DNA of 64,000 nt from Spirosoma lacussanchae (GCF_005870035.1 NZ_SWJG01000001.1:62001-126000); one strand, 5' to 3'; shown: positions 8,501 to 18,157, counted from the first letter of the stretch. Notes: a model not told the origin generated them from the letters alone. Translations and numbers: made by a program.

Positions 8501-10648
8501 ATGATTCAGTACACCGTTGACAATAATATAGCCATCATCTCATGGGCCATGACCTCGGCCCCGATGAATGTTCTTAACGATGAGTCAATTCCTGCCTTTG
8601 AAGCGGCTCTTCGGCAGGCGTATACCGACGAGGCCGTAAAAGGCGTAATCATTACCTCGGCCAAACCCGAGTTTGTTGCCGGTGCCGACCTGAAAATGAT
8701 CCTGCGTAACAACGATAAAGACCCGGCCGAGATGCTGAAGGTATCGTCGGAGCTGAACCGGGTATTTCGGTCTATCGAAACAAGCGGAAAACCCACCGTA
8801 GCGGCTATAAACGGCACTGCGCTGGGGGGCGGTTACGAGATCTGTCTGGCCTGCCATTATCGGATAGCCCTGAAAAATCCGAAAACGCTCATCGGCCTGG
8901 TCGAAGTGACCATCGGCTTGCTGCCGGGCGCGGGCGGAACCCAGCGGCTGCCGCGGATGATCGGTATTCAGGCCGCCCTGCCGCTGATTCTGGAAGGCAG
9001 GAAAGTAGGTGTCGAGGAAGCCAAAAAGCTGGGCATGATCGACGACATAGCCGATACGCCGGAGCAGCTGCTGGATAAAGCCCGCACCTGGATTCTGGCC
9101 AATGAGAAACCGCTGAAACCGTGGGACGAGATAGACCGAAAAACCGGAAAGATCGTTGGCAAAGACAATTTCAAGGTACCCGGTGGTAACGTGCAGAGTC
9201 CGGTAGGAGCGCAGACATTTGCCGCCGGCACGGCCATGCTGATGGATAAAACCAAAGGCAATTATCCCGCTCCGCTCGAAATCATGTCGTGCGTATACGA
9301 GGGCCTGCAGGTAAATATTGACCGGGCGCTGGTCATCGAAGCCCGTCATTTCGTGAAAGTGGCAACATCCAGGGTAGCCAAAAGTCTGATCCAGACCATG
9401 TTCCTGGGCATGAACGAAGCCAACAAAGGAGCCAGCCGACCCAAAGACCAGCCAAAAACCGAGGTGAAAAAAGTAGGCATTCTGGGCGCAGGGATGATGG
9501 GTGCCGGTATCGCTTACGTATCGGCCCAGGCGGGTATCGAGGTCGTACTGAAAGACGTATCGGTCGAAGCCGCCGAGCGCGGCAAAGACTACTCACGTGG
9601 GCTGCTCCGGAAAGGGGTAGAGCGCGGCAAGGTTGACCCGCTGAAGGTAGACGCCATCCTGAACCTGATCAGACCCACTGCCGACTATGCCGATATGCAG
9701 GGCTGCGACCTCATCGTCGAAGCGGTTTTCGAGAATCGCGATCTGAAAGCGCAGGTAACCCGCGAAGCCGAACCGATGCTGGCCACAAACGGAGTTTTTG
9801 GTTCGAATACATCGACATTGCCCATCAGCGGGCTAGCGGAGGCTTCGGCCCGACCCGAAAACTTCATCGGTATTCACTTCTTCTCGCCCGTCGATAAAAT
9901 GATGCTCGTAGAGATTATCATGGGCAAGCAAACGTCCGATTACGCGCTGGCGGTGGCGATGGACTACACCCGGAAGATCCGTAAAACCCCCATCGTGGTC
10001 AACGACTCGCGCGGGTTTTACACTTCCCGTTGCTTCGGTACCTATACCTCGGAAGGCATGGAGCTGCTGAAAGATGGAGTTAGCCCGGTGCTGATCGAAA
10101 ATGCCGGAAAGATGGCCGGTATGCCGGTTGGTCCGCTGGCGGTTCACGATGAAGTAGCGCTCGACCTGAGCTTGAAAGTAATGACCGAGTCGATCAGGGC
10201 CGGGGCCATGCGTGCCGACGAGCCGACGTACCAGATGGTCAAAACATTCAACGAACTGGGCCGTATCGGTAAGAAAGCCAAAGCCGGATTCTACGACTAT
10301 CCGGAGGGTGGCACCAAACAGCTCTGGTCGGGCCTGGCCGATCTGTATCCGGTAGCTGATCAGCAGCCCAGCCTCGACGAGGTGAAAACAAGGCTGCTGT
10401 ACCGGCAGGCCATCGAAGCCGTACGCTGCTACGAAGAAGGCGTTGTGCGTACCAAACTCGACGGCGACCTGGGGTCTATTCTGGCTTGGGGATTCCCGGC
10501 CTATACGGGCGGAGCCCTTTCCTTCGTCGACTTTGTCGGGGCCGATACCTTCGTCAAAACCCTCGACCGGCTTGCCGATCAGTACGGCGACCGGTTTAGG
10601 CCGACCGAGAAACTGCGGGAGCGGGCGACCCAGCCACAGCTGGCCTGA
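8501..10648 (+). CDS. fadB: multifunctional enoyl-CoA hydratase / 3-hydroxyacyl-CoA dehydrogenase (FadB/FadJ type)
   Basis: Protein of 715 residues with a fatty acid oxidation alpha-subunit layout. Residues 1-~190 are a crotonase domain ('SAKPEFVAGADLKMI' oxyanion region, 'GTALGGGYEICLACHYRIA', 'GLLPGAGGTQRLPR'). Around residue 325 a Rossmann motif 'VGILGAGMMGAGIAYV' starts the NAD-binding 3-hydroxyacyl-CoA dehydrogenase domain, with the catalytic His in 'NFIGIHFFSPVDKM' near 457. Two C-terminal dehydrogenase repeats follow. It performs hydration and oxidation steps before the thiolase. ATG at 8501. A strong hairpin terminator lies downstream at 10671. The symbol reflects family; FadB versus FadJ cannot be separated here. 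Confidence 0.92.
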   Translation: MIQYTVDNNIAIISWAMTSAPMNVLNDESIPAFEAALRQAYTDEAVKGVIITSAKPEFVAGADLKMILRNNDKDPAEMLKVSSELNRVFRSIETSGKPTVAAINGTALGGGYEICLACHYRIALKNPKTLIGLVEVTIGLLPGAGGTQRLPRMIGIQAALPLILEGRKVGVEEAKKLGMIDDIADTPEQLLDKARTWILANEKPLKPWDEIDRKTGKIVGKDNFKVPGGNVQSPVGAQTFAAGTAMLMDKTKGNYPAPLEIMSCVYEGLQVNIDRALVIEARHFVKVATSRVAKSLIQTMFLGMNEANKGASRPKDQPKTEVKKVGILGAGMMGAGIAYVSAQAGIEVVLKDVSVEAAERGKDYSRGLLRKGVERGKVDPLKVDAILNLIRPTADYADMQGCDLIVEAVFENRDLKAQVTREAEPMLATNGVFGSNTSTLPISGLAEASARPENFIGIHFFSPVDKMMLVEIIMGKQTSDYALAVAMDYTRKIRKTPIVVNDSRGFYTSRCFGTYTSEGMELLKDGVSPVLIENAGKMAGMPVGPLAVHDEVALDLSLKVMTESIRAGAMRADEPTYQMVKTFNELGRIGKKAKAGFYDYPEGGTKQLWSGLADLYPVADQQPSLDEVKTRLLYRQAIEAVRCYEEGVVRTKLDGDLGSILAWGFPAYTGGALSFVDFVGADTFVKTLDRLADQYGDRFRPTEKLRERATQPQLA

Positions 10649-10670
10649 GTAAGCCTGCCCCGTAGCTGTA

Positions 10671-10704
10671 ACCGCCCGGTATGAAATGACTCATACCGGG
10701 CGGT
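10671..10704. terminator. hairpin terminator between convergent genes
   Basis: Perfect 14-base-pair stem (ACCGCCCGGTATGA and its complement) with a 6-base loop. It is placed 22 bases after the FadB-type stop and 26 bases from the stop of the minus-strand protease, so it can serve both. T-tracts are weak on each side. Confidence 0.75.
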
Positions 10705-10729
10705 TGTGGTTTATGTGACTTGTAACCGG

Positions 10730-13207
10730 CTAGTTGGTTCGGGAGAGGTTGATCGTTGTCGGAATCACATTAAGCCGGGCGCCGGTCTGAAAATTGAGAT
10801 TTCCCTGCAACAGCAGCGAGCGGGCTGACCCAGTATAATCGACCGGTATCGTGACCCGATGGCCGGTCTGAATTGTCACCGGCGTAACGGCCGACGGAAC
10901 CTGGTTGCACGACCAGACCGATGGGTCAGACCAGTTGCCGCTCCGGACCGTAACCATGTCGGGCAACACAACCAGGGTGGTTGTACGGCTCACGCGGCAT
11001 CCCCCCGTAATGCAGGTGGCCGTATAGCTCGTTGTCTGGGTTGGGTTCACGACCAGCGTATTGCCCGATCCGCTCGGAAGCCAGCTTACCGTACCTGTGC
11101 AGTTTGTCACGCTCAGGGTGGTGCTCTGGAGACAGCTGGCTGTCGAAGCCGACAGGTTGATGGTCGGGGGCGGGGCACAGTCGGGCTCGATATAAACCAG
11201 ATAATCTTCGGTTTCGCCGTAGGAGAGAGTGTTGCAGGGATCGGTAATGGGTGAGAAGTATTGGTTTCGGATGCGCATGCGTCGGGTAACGCCACCCGTA
11301 GCTGTGCTGGGAATGACGAAAGATGCCGAAACCGGAGCTATAAATTGCTGGCTGGTAGCGTATACTAGCTCACTGGCCTCGAAGTCGTAGTTCTCATTGA
11401 AGTCGATCCAGATCGTAAGGTGTTGCGGATTGAAGTAGTTGATGAAGTCGACGATGAAGGTGTTGGCGGTTGTTTTGGATATCCTGCCGGCCGGACTTGG
11501 GTAGAACGTAAAATAGCTGGGTGAACAGCCCGTGTTGACAGAAAGTGCCGTGTTGTTGACCACTACCTGCTTAATACCGATGCTGTATGGGCAGCCATCG
11601 TTACTGTACAGCGGTGCGCAGTAAACGGCCTGTCCGGAGGTGAAGGTAGCCTCGGCAGAATAAGTGCCGGAGCACTCGCCGGTTACCCGCCATACGTAGG
11701 TTGTGTTCGGTTGCAGATCGGTCAGGGTTCGGCGAGGACCCGTAAATGGCCCCACGGTTGTCCAGGTGCTGCTGGATGCGGGCCGATATTGCACCAGGAA
11801 GCTGGTGCTGCCCGAATTGGACACCCAGTAAACGGTAGCGCCTGTAGCGCTAATATTTCTGGCTGCCAGACTAATCGGCGGATCGGCCGCCGACGGCACA
11901 CAGCTGCTGGTTGTAACCCGGCTGCGCATCAGGTTTCCTGGTAGCGGGCCGAAGCCGTTGGCCAGGTTTATGCCATAGCCGGTATTATGACAGTAGCTCA
12001 TGATTGTGCCCCCGTTGGTCGGAGCCGGTCCTGGTGGGCATCCACCTTCAGTAGTGTAACAGTTGTCAATGGCGCCACCGGGCCAGGTGCAGCTTTGGGT
12101 ATGGGGGGAGCCGAAATTATGCCCCAGCTCGTGCGCCACAACCATGACTTCCCACGAATAATTGGGAAACTCCGGATAGGTCGTTGACAGGTTGGCGCTG
12201 ACGCCGTATTTGAAAAAGGGGTTGCATAATACATCCAGATAGGCCTGTCCGCCCCCCAGGCCGCGGGTCGACAGCAGATGCGACAGCTGAGGGGTCATTC
12301 CGGGTGGCGGGTTACTGTTCTGGTAGTTTCTGAACGCATCCAGCGCATCGCCGGTGGAGGTGGCCGACGCGTACGGATCGGGTGAGGTCCAGACTTTGAT
12401 GCCCGAAATCCGAATGGCAATATTTTCCCGATTATAGAGGGTAGCTACCTGATTAAACAGGTTCATGATGAAGCTGGTCGTGGCGGTTATACTCGATCCG
12501 CTGCTGAGATAAGTCTGGTAGTCGGCTTCCAGATAAACGCCAACTACTTTACAACTGATCGCTTCCGGCGCGATCGGCGACTGATTCAGTACTGGACCCG
12601 TAGGGCTGGTGTTGTCTGTCAGGCAGGTGAAGGGCTGCTTTTTGCTGATTGTGTTGTCGGCGTAGAACAGGTAATTGCCGGGGCTCCGGGCCAGTCGGCT
12701 GATGGATCGGGTACCGGTTTCGTCGGCCACGAAACCGTTGAGTTCGCCATCCACGATGCTGATGGATACCAGCGAGGCTGGCTTGTTCTTGATGAACCCT
12801 TGGTAAAAGAGCCCCGGATTTATTGGGTTTTCGAGGGTACGGCTGCCGTTGCCAACCAGTAGCTTGCTGGTCGGCGACAAGAGGTCGATGGGTACCAGTT
12901 CGAGCTCAATGGAGGTGGACCCGTTAGGAATGGCAAATTCCAGCAGGGTCGGGCGTTCGGCTGTAATCTGGCCGAGTACGTTCGGGTCTATACGAAGGGT
13001 TACGGGTTTTTGGTCGGGCTGAAATACCCCCGCATTGTAAGACACGGTACCAGCCGGGCTGAAGAGCGGGTAAGCCTGCGTTTTCGATGTCTGCCGGGCC
13101 TGGTTAACCTGTTGCTGTAGGGGAACAGGTGTTTGTTGTTGCGCTACCACCGCCGGGAAGCGCAACAACAAAGCAAGCACAAGGAGGAAGCACGAACGCA
13201 GATTCAT
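10730..13207 (-). CDS. secreted reprolysin-like zinc metalloprotease with FN3 and GEVED domains
   Basis: Secreted protein of 825 residues with signal peptide (MNLRSCFLLVLALLLRFPAVVA). A propeptide-like region is followed by a metzincin active site 'VVAHELGHNFGSPHTQ' (HExxHxxGxxH, near residue 356), with 'GGTIMSYCHNTGYGIN' supplying the Met-turn. This is an M12B/reprolysin-type zinc protease. Then come a fibronectin type III-like domain ('PPISLAARNISATGATVYWV', ~450-530), a GEVED domain ending 'YGETEDYLVYIEP' (~590-680), an Ig-like stretch and a C-terminal 'GNWSDPSVWSC...' segment. No type A secretion-system sorting domain is apparent at the C-terminus. Substrates are unknown. Confidence 0.88.
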   Translation of the reverse strand: MNLRSCFLLVLALLLRFPAVVAQQQTPVPLQQQVNQARQTSKTQAYPLFSPAGTVSYNAGVFQPDQKPVTLRIDPNVLGQITAERPTLLEFAIPNGSTSIELELVPIDLLSPTSKLLVGNGSRTLENPINPGLFYQGFIKNKPASLVSISIVDGELNGFVADETGTRSISRLARSPGNYLFYADNTISKKQPFTCLTDNTSPTGPVLNQSPIAPEAISCKVVGVYLEADYQTYLSSGSSITATTSFIMNLFNQVATLYNRENIAIRISGIKVWTSPDPYASATSTGDALDAFRNYQNSNPPPGMTPQLSHLLSTRGLGGGQAYLDVLCNPFFKYGVSANLSTTYPEFPNYSWEVMVVAHELGHNFGSPHTQSCTWPGGAIDNCYTTEGGCPPGPAPTNGGTIMSYCHNTGYGINLANGFGPLPGNLMRSRVTTSSCVPSAADPPISLAARNISATGATVYWVSNSGSTSFLVQYRPASSSTWTTVGPFTGPRRTLTDLQPNTTYVWRVTGECSGTYSAEATFTSGQAVYCAPLYSNDGCPYSIGIKQVVVNNTALSVNTGCSPSYFTFYPSPAGRISKTTANTFIVDFINYFNPQHLTIWIDFNENYDFEASELVYATSQQFIAPVSASFVIPSTATGGVTRRMRIRNQYFSPITDPCNTLSYGETEDYLVYIEPDCAPPPTINLSASTASCLQSTTLSVTNCTGTVSWLPSGSGNTLVVNPTQTTSYTATCITGGCRVSRTTTLVVLPDMVTVRSGNWSDPSVWSCNQVPSAVTPVTIQTGHRVTIPVDYTGSARSLLLQGNLNFQTGARLNVIPTTINLSRTN

Positions 13208-13398
13208 TAACAGGACGCGGTGGATATTTTATCGCAAGTTTATGTGCAAATCCATCATGAGCCTATCAAGGATAGCTAACAAAAGCTAGTGTTTAGTAAA
13301 CGGTGCTTTACATGTTCAAATGTGCAGCCTGCGTATACATCTATAGCTAGTTAATTCGCACCGGTCGGTGTCGGGGCAGAAGACGAGGCTGTCCTGAA

Positions 13399-13974
13399 TT
13401 ATAGCAACCGGAACGACAGCCGATGGTGAGGAGTGGGGCCAAACTCCCGTAAAGCGGCCCGATGAACCGGCGTTGGATAGCCCACGTTCTGTGCCCAGCC
13501 ATAGGCGGGGAAAGCGGCTCCCAGCTTCTCCATGAGCGTGTCGCGGTATACCTTGGCCAGTACTGACGCGGCTGCAATGGACAGATAGTGCGCATCGCCT
13601 TTAATGATACAGGTGTGCGGAATCATGGGATACGGCACGAACCGATTCCCGTCAACGATCAGGTGATCGGGCCGGACGGTTAGGGCATCGACCGCCCGGT
13701 GCATGGCCAGAAAGCTGGCTTTCAGAATGTTGATCTGGTCGATATCGGCCGGCGACACTTCTGCAACCGCCCATGCCAGCGCGTCCCGCTCAATATCCAG
13801 TCGCAGCGTTTCGCGCTGGGCACGGCTGAGCTGCTTGGAGTCGTTCAGCACCGGATGGGTGTAGTTTCGGGGCAAAATAACCGCAGCGGCTACCACCGGT
13901 CCGGCCAGACAGCCCCGGCCTACCTCATCTAAACCCGCTTCAACGGCGTCGGCGTTGTAATAAGAGCGTAACAA
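13399..13974 (-). CDS. rnhB: ribonuclease HII
   Basis: Removes ribonucleotides from DNA-RNA hybrids. The 191-residue protein shows the RNase HII signature '[20 protein letters not shown]' (catalytic Asp-Glu), 'NDSKQLS', 'HLIVDGN', '[21 protein letters not shown]' and the C-terminal 'PHHRLSF' tail. The only sensible start is TTG at 13974 (the preceding in-frame CTG is an alternative; an in-frame stop lies four codons upstream of that CTG), and there is no ATG in the first 50 codons. It follows the DUF4293 gene by 20 bases, suggesting co-transcription. Confidence 0.93.
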   Translation of the reverse strand: MLRSYYNADAVEAGLDEVGRGCLAGPVVAAAVILPRNYTHPVLNDSKQLSRAQRETLRLDIERDALAWAVAEVSPADIDQINILKASFLAMHRAVDALTVRPDHLIVDGNRFVPYPMIPHTCIIKGDAHYLSIAAASVLAKVYRDTLMEKLGAAFPAYGWAQNVGYPTPVHRAALREFGPTPHHRLSFRLL

Positions 13975-13994
13975 CAGACAGGTCAGTTAACTCA

Positions 13995-14504
13995 CTAGCG
14001 GAGTCGGTCAGAGCCGCGCACCAGCTTCTCATCGCGTCGAATAAAGCGGTTGGCGAGGGCGTTGAACACCAGTGCCGCCACGATGGCGTAAAAGCCCAGC
14101 AGGAATGTGCCCTGGTCTGCCGGATTACCGTAAGCCTTGCCTGCGTAGAGCGTCCGGTACAGGATAATCCCCATAATTGCCGTCAGCATCAGGGCGTTTA
14201 CCGCGCAAAGGGCGGTCTGGGTGAGCCGGTTACGGTATTGGAAAATAGCATACAGTGATGACAGCGCTACCAGGCCCATCAGCAGACCCAGGTACCAGAC
14301 TGAAGTAATCAGTGTAGTCGGTGCCGTAGTAGCGGGTACTCCCGGCTGTTGCGGAATGGCCTGTTGTTCGCTGTATTGCAGGGCTGTCAGATACGCCATT
14401 TCGGGTAGTTGCCGGCCAGCCTTCTCCCAGAGCGGGTTGGCTAGGGCAATGCCCATGGCTATGACGATAAGAAACAAAAAGATGGTCTGAACGCGTTGAA
14501 TCAT
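13995..14504 (-). CDS. DUF4293 family membrane protein
   Basis: Integral membrane protein of 169 residues with four hydrophobic helices, starting 'MIQRVQTIFLFLIVIAMGIALA'. This N-terminus is characteristic of the Bacteroidota DUF4293 family; function is unknown. ATG at 14504 chosen because a longer frame (from 14591) adds a polar N-terminus not expected for the family. A minus-strand TAnnTTTG box (TACTTTTG, 14602-14609) lies about 95 bases upstream. Upstream partner of rnhB in a probable two-gene unit. Confidence 0.82.
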   Translation of the reverse strand: MIQRVQTIFLFLIVIAMGIALANPLWEKAGRQLPEMAYLTALQYSEQQAIPQQPGVPATTAPTTLITSVWYLGLLMGLVALSSLYAIFQYRNRLTQTALCAVNALMLTAIMGIILYRTLYAGKAYGNPADQGTFLLGFYAIVAALVFNALANRFIRRDEKLVRGSDRLR

Positions 14505-14601
14505 TGGGGGTAATGAAAAAATACAACAAGCAACAAAGTTTACAGGGCAGTTCCGGCCGTGAGCGGCTCTGGTACTGGCCTGTGACTCCATTTATGTAGG
14601 G

Positions 14602-14609
14602 CAAAAGTA
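14602..14609 (-). promoter_or_regulatory. -7 box for the DUF4293-rnhB unit
   Basis: Reads TACTTTTG on the minus strand, an exact TAnnTTTG match in the 37-base gap between the original long frame and the divergent mnmD gene. No clear -33 TTG was found. Confidence 0.5.
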
Positions 14610-14628
14610 GCCGAAAAACTAATAGAGT

Positions 14629-15297
14629 ATGAAAGCAGACGTGCGTTTGATGGTAACGGCCGACGGGTCACATACGGCTCTGAGCAAGCCGTTCGATACT
14701 ACCTATCACTCCCGGTTCGGAGCGTTTCAGGAATCGGAGCGGGTATTCATCGAGCTGGGTTTACAGGCTGCGTTCGACCGGTTCCCGCAGGATGAGCTAA
14801 CTATTTTCGAAATGGGTTTCGGGACGGGGCTGAACGCCCTGCTGACCGCACGTGAGGCCGAAAAGGCCCGGCGCCGGGTCCGATATACAGCCCTAGAGGC
14901 TTACCCGATGCAACCCGCCGATGCGGCTCCGCTTAATTACGATGCCCTGCTGGGTACCGACTATCTGACTAAGCTCCACCAGTCTGCCTGGAACGAAGCC
15001 TGTCCGGTTAGCCCGTTCATGACCCTGACTAAAGTTGATCAGCGGCTGCAGGATTTCAGCACCAGCGAGCAATTTCACCTGATTTATTATGACGCATTTG
15101 CGCCCAGCACGCAGCCAGAGTTGTGGGAACTTCCTATTTTTGAAAAATTGGCGCATTTGTTGCTGCCATCTGGGATATTAACCACCTATTGTTCCAAAAG
15201 CTACGTACAGCGTAACCTGCGGGCAGCCGGCCTGGTCGTTGACAAACAGCCTGGTCCGGCCCGGAAACGAGAGGTGTTACGGGCTGTAAAGCCATAA
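14629..15297 (+). CDS. mnmD: MnmD-like tRNA 5-methylaminomethyl-2-thiouridine methyltransferase
   Basis: SAM-dependent methyltransferase of 222 residues that matches the methyltransferase half of MnmC, here without the FAD oxidase half. In this family it completes the mnm5s2U34 wobble modification of tRNA. Motifs: 'GAFQESERVFIELGL', SAM-binding 'IFEMGFGTGLNALLTA', 'YTALEAYPM', and 'HLIYYDAFAPSTQPELW' with the catalytic Asp. The C-terminal 'KSYVQRNLRAAGLVVDKQPGPARKREVLRA' fits too. Cytoplasmic. Divergent from DUF4293. Confidence 0.85.
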   Translation: MKADVRLMVTADGSHTALSKPFDTTYHSRFGAFQESERVFIELGLQAAFDRFPQDELTIFEMGFGTGLNALLTAREAEKARRRVRYTALEAYPMQPADAAPLNYDALLGTDYLTKLHQSAWNEACPVSPFMTLTKVDQRLQDFSTSEQFHLIYYDAFAPSTQPELWELPIFEKLAHLLLPSGILTTYCSKSYVQRNLRAAGLVVDKQPGPARKREVLRAVKP

Positions 15298-15355
15298 AAT
15301 GGCTGTTCTCCTAATTTTATTCGTGATCGGGCGTTACTTTTTAAACAACCTCACT

Positions 15356-15949
15356 ATGAACCGTCTCCTGCTTACTGCATTCGTGCTGATCGGGCTTACG
15401 ATCAGTGCCTTTCGCCTGCCGACGCCCGTGCTGTCGGCCACCGATCCAACCCCTGCGCCGAAGCGTATCAAATGGCTAACGGTCGAAGAAGCGTACCTGG
15501 CCACGCAGAAGAAACCCAAAAAATTTGTCATCGATGTCTACACCGACTGGTGTGGCTGGTGCAAAGTGATGGACCGCGAAACGTTCACCAAGCCGGCTAT
15601 CGTTGATTACGTCAACGAAAACTTCTACGCCGTTAAATTCAATGCCGAGCAAACCGCCGACATCACCCTCGGGAAACAGACGTTCAAGTACGTTGGTACC
15701 GCCAGCGGACGCGGTGCCCACGAACTGGCCGCAGCCCTGATGCGGAACCAGATGAGCTACCCGACCACCGTCTTTCTGGACGAAAAGTTTAACCTGATTC
15801 AGCCCATTGCCGGCTACCTGGAACCCCGTACGTTTCACCAGATCATTACCTACTTTGGCCGCGACTATCACCAGAAAGAGCCGTTTGATCAGTATAAAGC
15901 CGGTACCTACGCCAAAACCTTTCAGGGTTCGCTGACGGCCGGGAAGTAA
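15356..15949 (+). CDS. exported thioredoxin-fold protein
   Basis: Thioredoxin-like protein of 197 residues with a signal peptide (MNRLLLTAFVLIGLTISAF) and a redox motif WCGWC in 'YTDWCGWCKVMDRETF'. The family has periplasmic disulfide or thiol oxidoreductase functions. The C-terminal part has 'MSYPTTVFLDEKFNLIQPIAGYL', containing the usual cis-Pro position (YPT). Start chosen at ATG 15356 rather than 15299, because the former gives a clean signal peptide and a TACTTTTT promoter-like box precedes it. A long hairpin follows the stop codon. Confidence 0.8.
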   Translation: MNRLLLTAFVLIGLTISAFRLPTPVLSATDPTPAPKRIKWLTVEEAYLATQKKPKKFVIDVYTDWCGWCKVMDRETFTKPAIVDYVNENFYAVKFNAEQTADITLGKQTFKYVGTASGRGAHELAAALMRNQMSYPTTVFLDEKFNLIQPIAGYLEPRTFHQIITYFGRDYHQKEPFDQYKAGTYAKTFQGSLTAGK

Positions 15950-15958
15950 ACCAGCACA

Positions 15959-16021
15959 TAACGCGGGTGCCAGTTGGACCTTTGCAGAATTTCTGTGAGG
16001 TGCCGACTGGCACCCGCGTTA
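15959..16021. terminator. long hairpin after the thioredoxin-fold gene
   Basis: Nineteen-base arms (left 15959-15977, beginning TAACGCGGGTGCCAG; right 16003-16021) pair with one G-U wobble around a 25-base loop. TTTTG follows. It may be a terminator or a dispersed palindromic repeat. Confidence 0.6.
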
Positions 16022-16031
16022 TTTTGTTGCG

Positions 16032-16039
16032 TATTTTTG
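16032..16039 (+). promoter_or_regulatory. -7 box for the M13 peptidase gene
   Basis: TATTTTTG matches TAnnTTTG, 31 bases before the ATG at 16071 and just downstream of the hairpin. No good -33 TTG at the expected spacing. Confidence 0.5.
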
Positions 16040-16070
16040 TTGCTTATCATCAACCCAATCGATAGAGTAC

Positions 16071-18140
16071 ATGAATCAACAACTGACTTTTCTTTCGGCG
16101 ATTGCCGTCTCCGTGGCGCTGACGGCAGCTACCCCTCCGAAGAAAATCGGGAAGCCGGTTCCTGGTCGGCCGACCGCTGCTCCCCGCAAATTCATCGACC
16201 CTCAGAACATGGATACGTCCGTGAAACCGGGCGACAATTTCTACCAGTATGCCAACGGTAACTGGCTGAAACAAAACGCTATCCCGGCCTCCAAAACATC
16301 CTGGGGCAGCTTCAACGAGCTGCGGGAGAAAAGCCTCGACGCCATGAAGTCGCTGCTCGAAGACGCATCGAAAACAACGACTAAAGGCCGCCTGTATCAG
16401 ATGGTCGGTGATTATTATGCCAGCGGTATTGATAGCCTGACCATCGAAAAGCGGGGCTTCGATCCCATCAAGCCTGACCTGGCCCGGATCGAGAAAGTCA
16501 ACAACAAAACCGCCTTCCTCGACGAACTGGCCTACCAGCGTAGCCAGGGTAATGGCATGCTCTTCGGCTTTTTCGTAGCGCAGGACCGTAAAAACGTGTC
16601 GAAATACCTGCCGCAGTTCAGCCAGGGAGGTACAACCCTGCCCGATCGTGATTACTACCTGAAGACTGATGCCCGTAGCCTGAAAATCCGGGATGCATAC
16701 CGCGACAACCTGACCAAGATGTTTGCGCTCATCGGCGAAGAGCCAACGCAGGCCTCGCAGGATGCCGACGTTATCCTGCGGGTCGAAACCGCGCTGGCTA
16801 AAGCTCAGATGGCCCGCGTTGAGATGCGCGATCCTTACAAGACCTACAACAAGTTTACGGTAGCGAACTTCAGCCAGCAGACACCCGGTATCAACTGGGC
16901 CGATCAACTAAGCAAGTATGGTGTTAAAGGGCAGGATACGGTGCTGGTGCAGAGCCCAACCTTCTTCCGGTCGCTCGATAGTCTGGTGGCCGCTACGCCA
17001 ATCGAAGACCTGCGCACCTATATGCGCTGGAACATCCTGAAAGGCGCTGCACCGTATCTGAGCGACGCATTCGTGAAACAAAGCTTTGCATTCTCGCGGG
17101 TGCTGACCGGACAGAAAGAGCAAACTCCCCGCTGGCAGCGGGTGAGTGGTCTCATCGATGGTACCCTGGGCGACCTGCTGGGTCAACTCTACGTACAGCA
17201 ATACTTCAAGCCAGAAGCCAAACAGCGTATGCTGACCCTGGTCGACAACCTCGAAGCGTCGTACAAAGAGCACATCAAAGGGCTTGACTGGATGAGCGAA
17301 GACACCAAAAAACGGGCCCTGACCAAGCTGACGTCGTTTAAACGGAAAATCGGCTATCCCGACAAATGGAAAAATTACGATGGCGTAACCATTGCGCGGA
17401 ACGACTTCTACGGAAACGTAAAATCGGCCGGTAAATGGTCGTACAACTACATGATTAACCGGCTCGGCAAACCCGTCGACCGAACCGAGTGGGGCATGAC
17501 TCCGCCAACGGTGAACGCATATTACAACCCCGTCAATAACGAAATCGCGTTCCCGGCCGCTATTCTGCAATTCCCCTTCTTCGACTTCGATGCCGATGAT
17601 GCCATTAACTATGGCGGTATTGGTGCCGTAATCGGACACGAAATGACCCACGGCTTCGACGATCAGGGCCGGCAGTACGATGCCGACGGCACCCTGCGTG
17701 ACTGGTGGACCAAAGCGGATGCCGACAACTTCAAGAAACGCGCCGATCAGGTGAAAGAGCAGTTTTTCGGGTTCAAAGTACTCGACTCGATCAAGGTAAA
17801 CGGACAACTCACCCTCGGCGAAAACCTGGCCGACCTGGGTGGTCTTGCCATCGCCTACGATGCCTTCAAGAAAACTGCGCAGGGAAAAGCCAACGGCAAA
17901 AAAGCCATGATCGACGGCTTTACCCCCGATCAGCGGTTCTTCCTGTCCTGGGCACAGGTATGGCGCATCAACGTTCTGCCCGAAACCCAGGCTCAGTTGA
18001 TCATGACCGATCCCCACGCGCCCGGCCTTTACCGCTGCAACGGCCCGCTGTCCAACATTACGGCCTGGTATCAGGCATTCGACGTGAAGCCCGGCGACAA
18101 AATGTACAAAAAGCCTGAAGACCGGATCAAGGTCTGGTAA
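16071..18140 (+). CDS. exported M13-family (neprilysin/PepO-type) metallopeptidase
   Basis: Zinc oligopeptidase of 689 residues with an N-terminal signal peptide (MNQQLTFLSAIAVSVALTAA). The N-terminal M13 domain starts 'MDTSVKPGDNFYQYANGNWL'. The catalytic domain has 'GAVIGHEMTHGFDDQGRQYD' (HExxH near residue 524) and 'ENLADLGGLAIAYDAF' (third zinc ligand Glu). The substrate-binding 'NAYYNPVNNEIAFPAAILQ' and the C-terminal 'MYKKPEDRIKVW' complete the family pattern. It probably degrades short peptides in the periplasm. A strong terminator follows. Confidence 0.95.
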   Translation: MNQQLTFLSAIAVSVALTAATPPKKIGKPVPGRPTAAPRKFIDPQNMDTSVKPGDNFYQYANGNWLKQNAIPASKTSWGSFNELREKSLDAMKSLLEDASKTTTKGRLYQMVGDYYASGIDSLTIEKRGFDPIKPDLARIEKVNNKTAFLDELAYQRSQGNGMLFGFFVAQDRKNVSKYLPQFSQGGTTLPDRDYYLKTDARSLKIRDAYRDNLTKMFALIGEEPTQASQDADVILRVETALAKAQMARVEMRDPYKTYNKFTVANFSQQTPGINWADQLSKYGVKGQDTVLVQSPTFFRSLDSLVAATPIEDLRTYMRWNILKGAAPYLSDAFVKQSFAFSRVLTGQKEQTPRWQRVSGLIDGTLGDLLGQLYVQQYFKPEAKQRMLTLVDNLEASYKEHIKGLDWMSEDTKKRALTKLTSFKRKIGYPDKWKNYDGVTIARNDFYGNVKSAGKWSYNYMINRLGKPVDRTEWGMTPPTVNAYYNPVNNEIAFPAAILQFPFFDFDADDAINYGGIGAVIGHEMTHGFDDQGRQYDADGTLRDWWTKADADNFKKRADQVKEQFFGFKVLDSIKVNGQLTLGENLADLGGLAIAYDAFKKTAQGKANGKKAMIDGFTPDQRFFLSWAQVWRINVLPETQAQLIMTDPHAPGLYRCNGPLSNITAWYQAFDVKPGDKMYKKPEDRIKVW

Positions 18141-18157
18141 GTAACCTACAACCAGAA

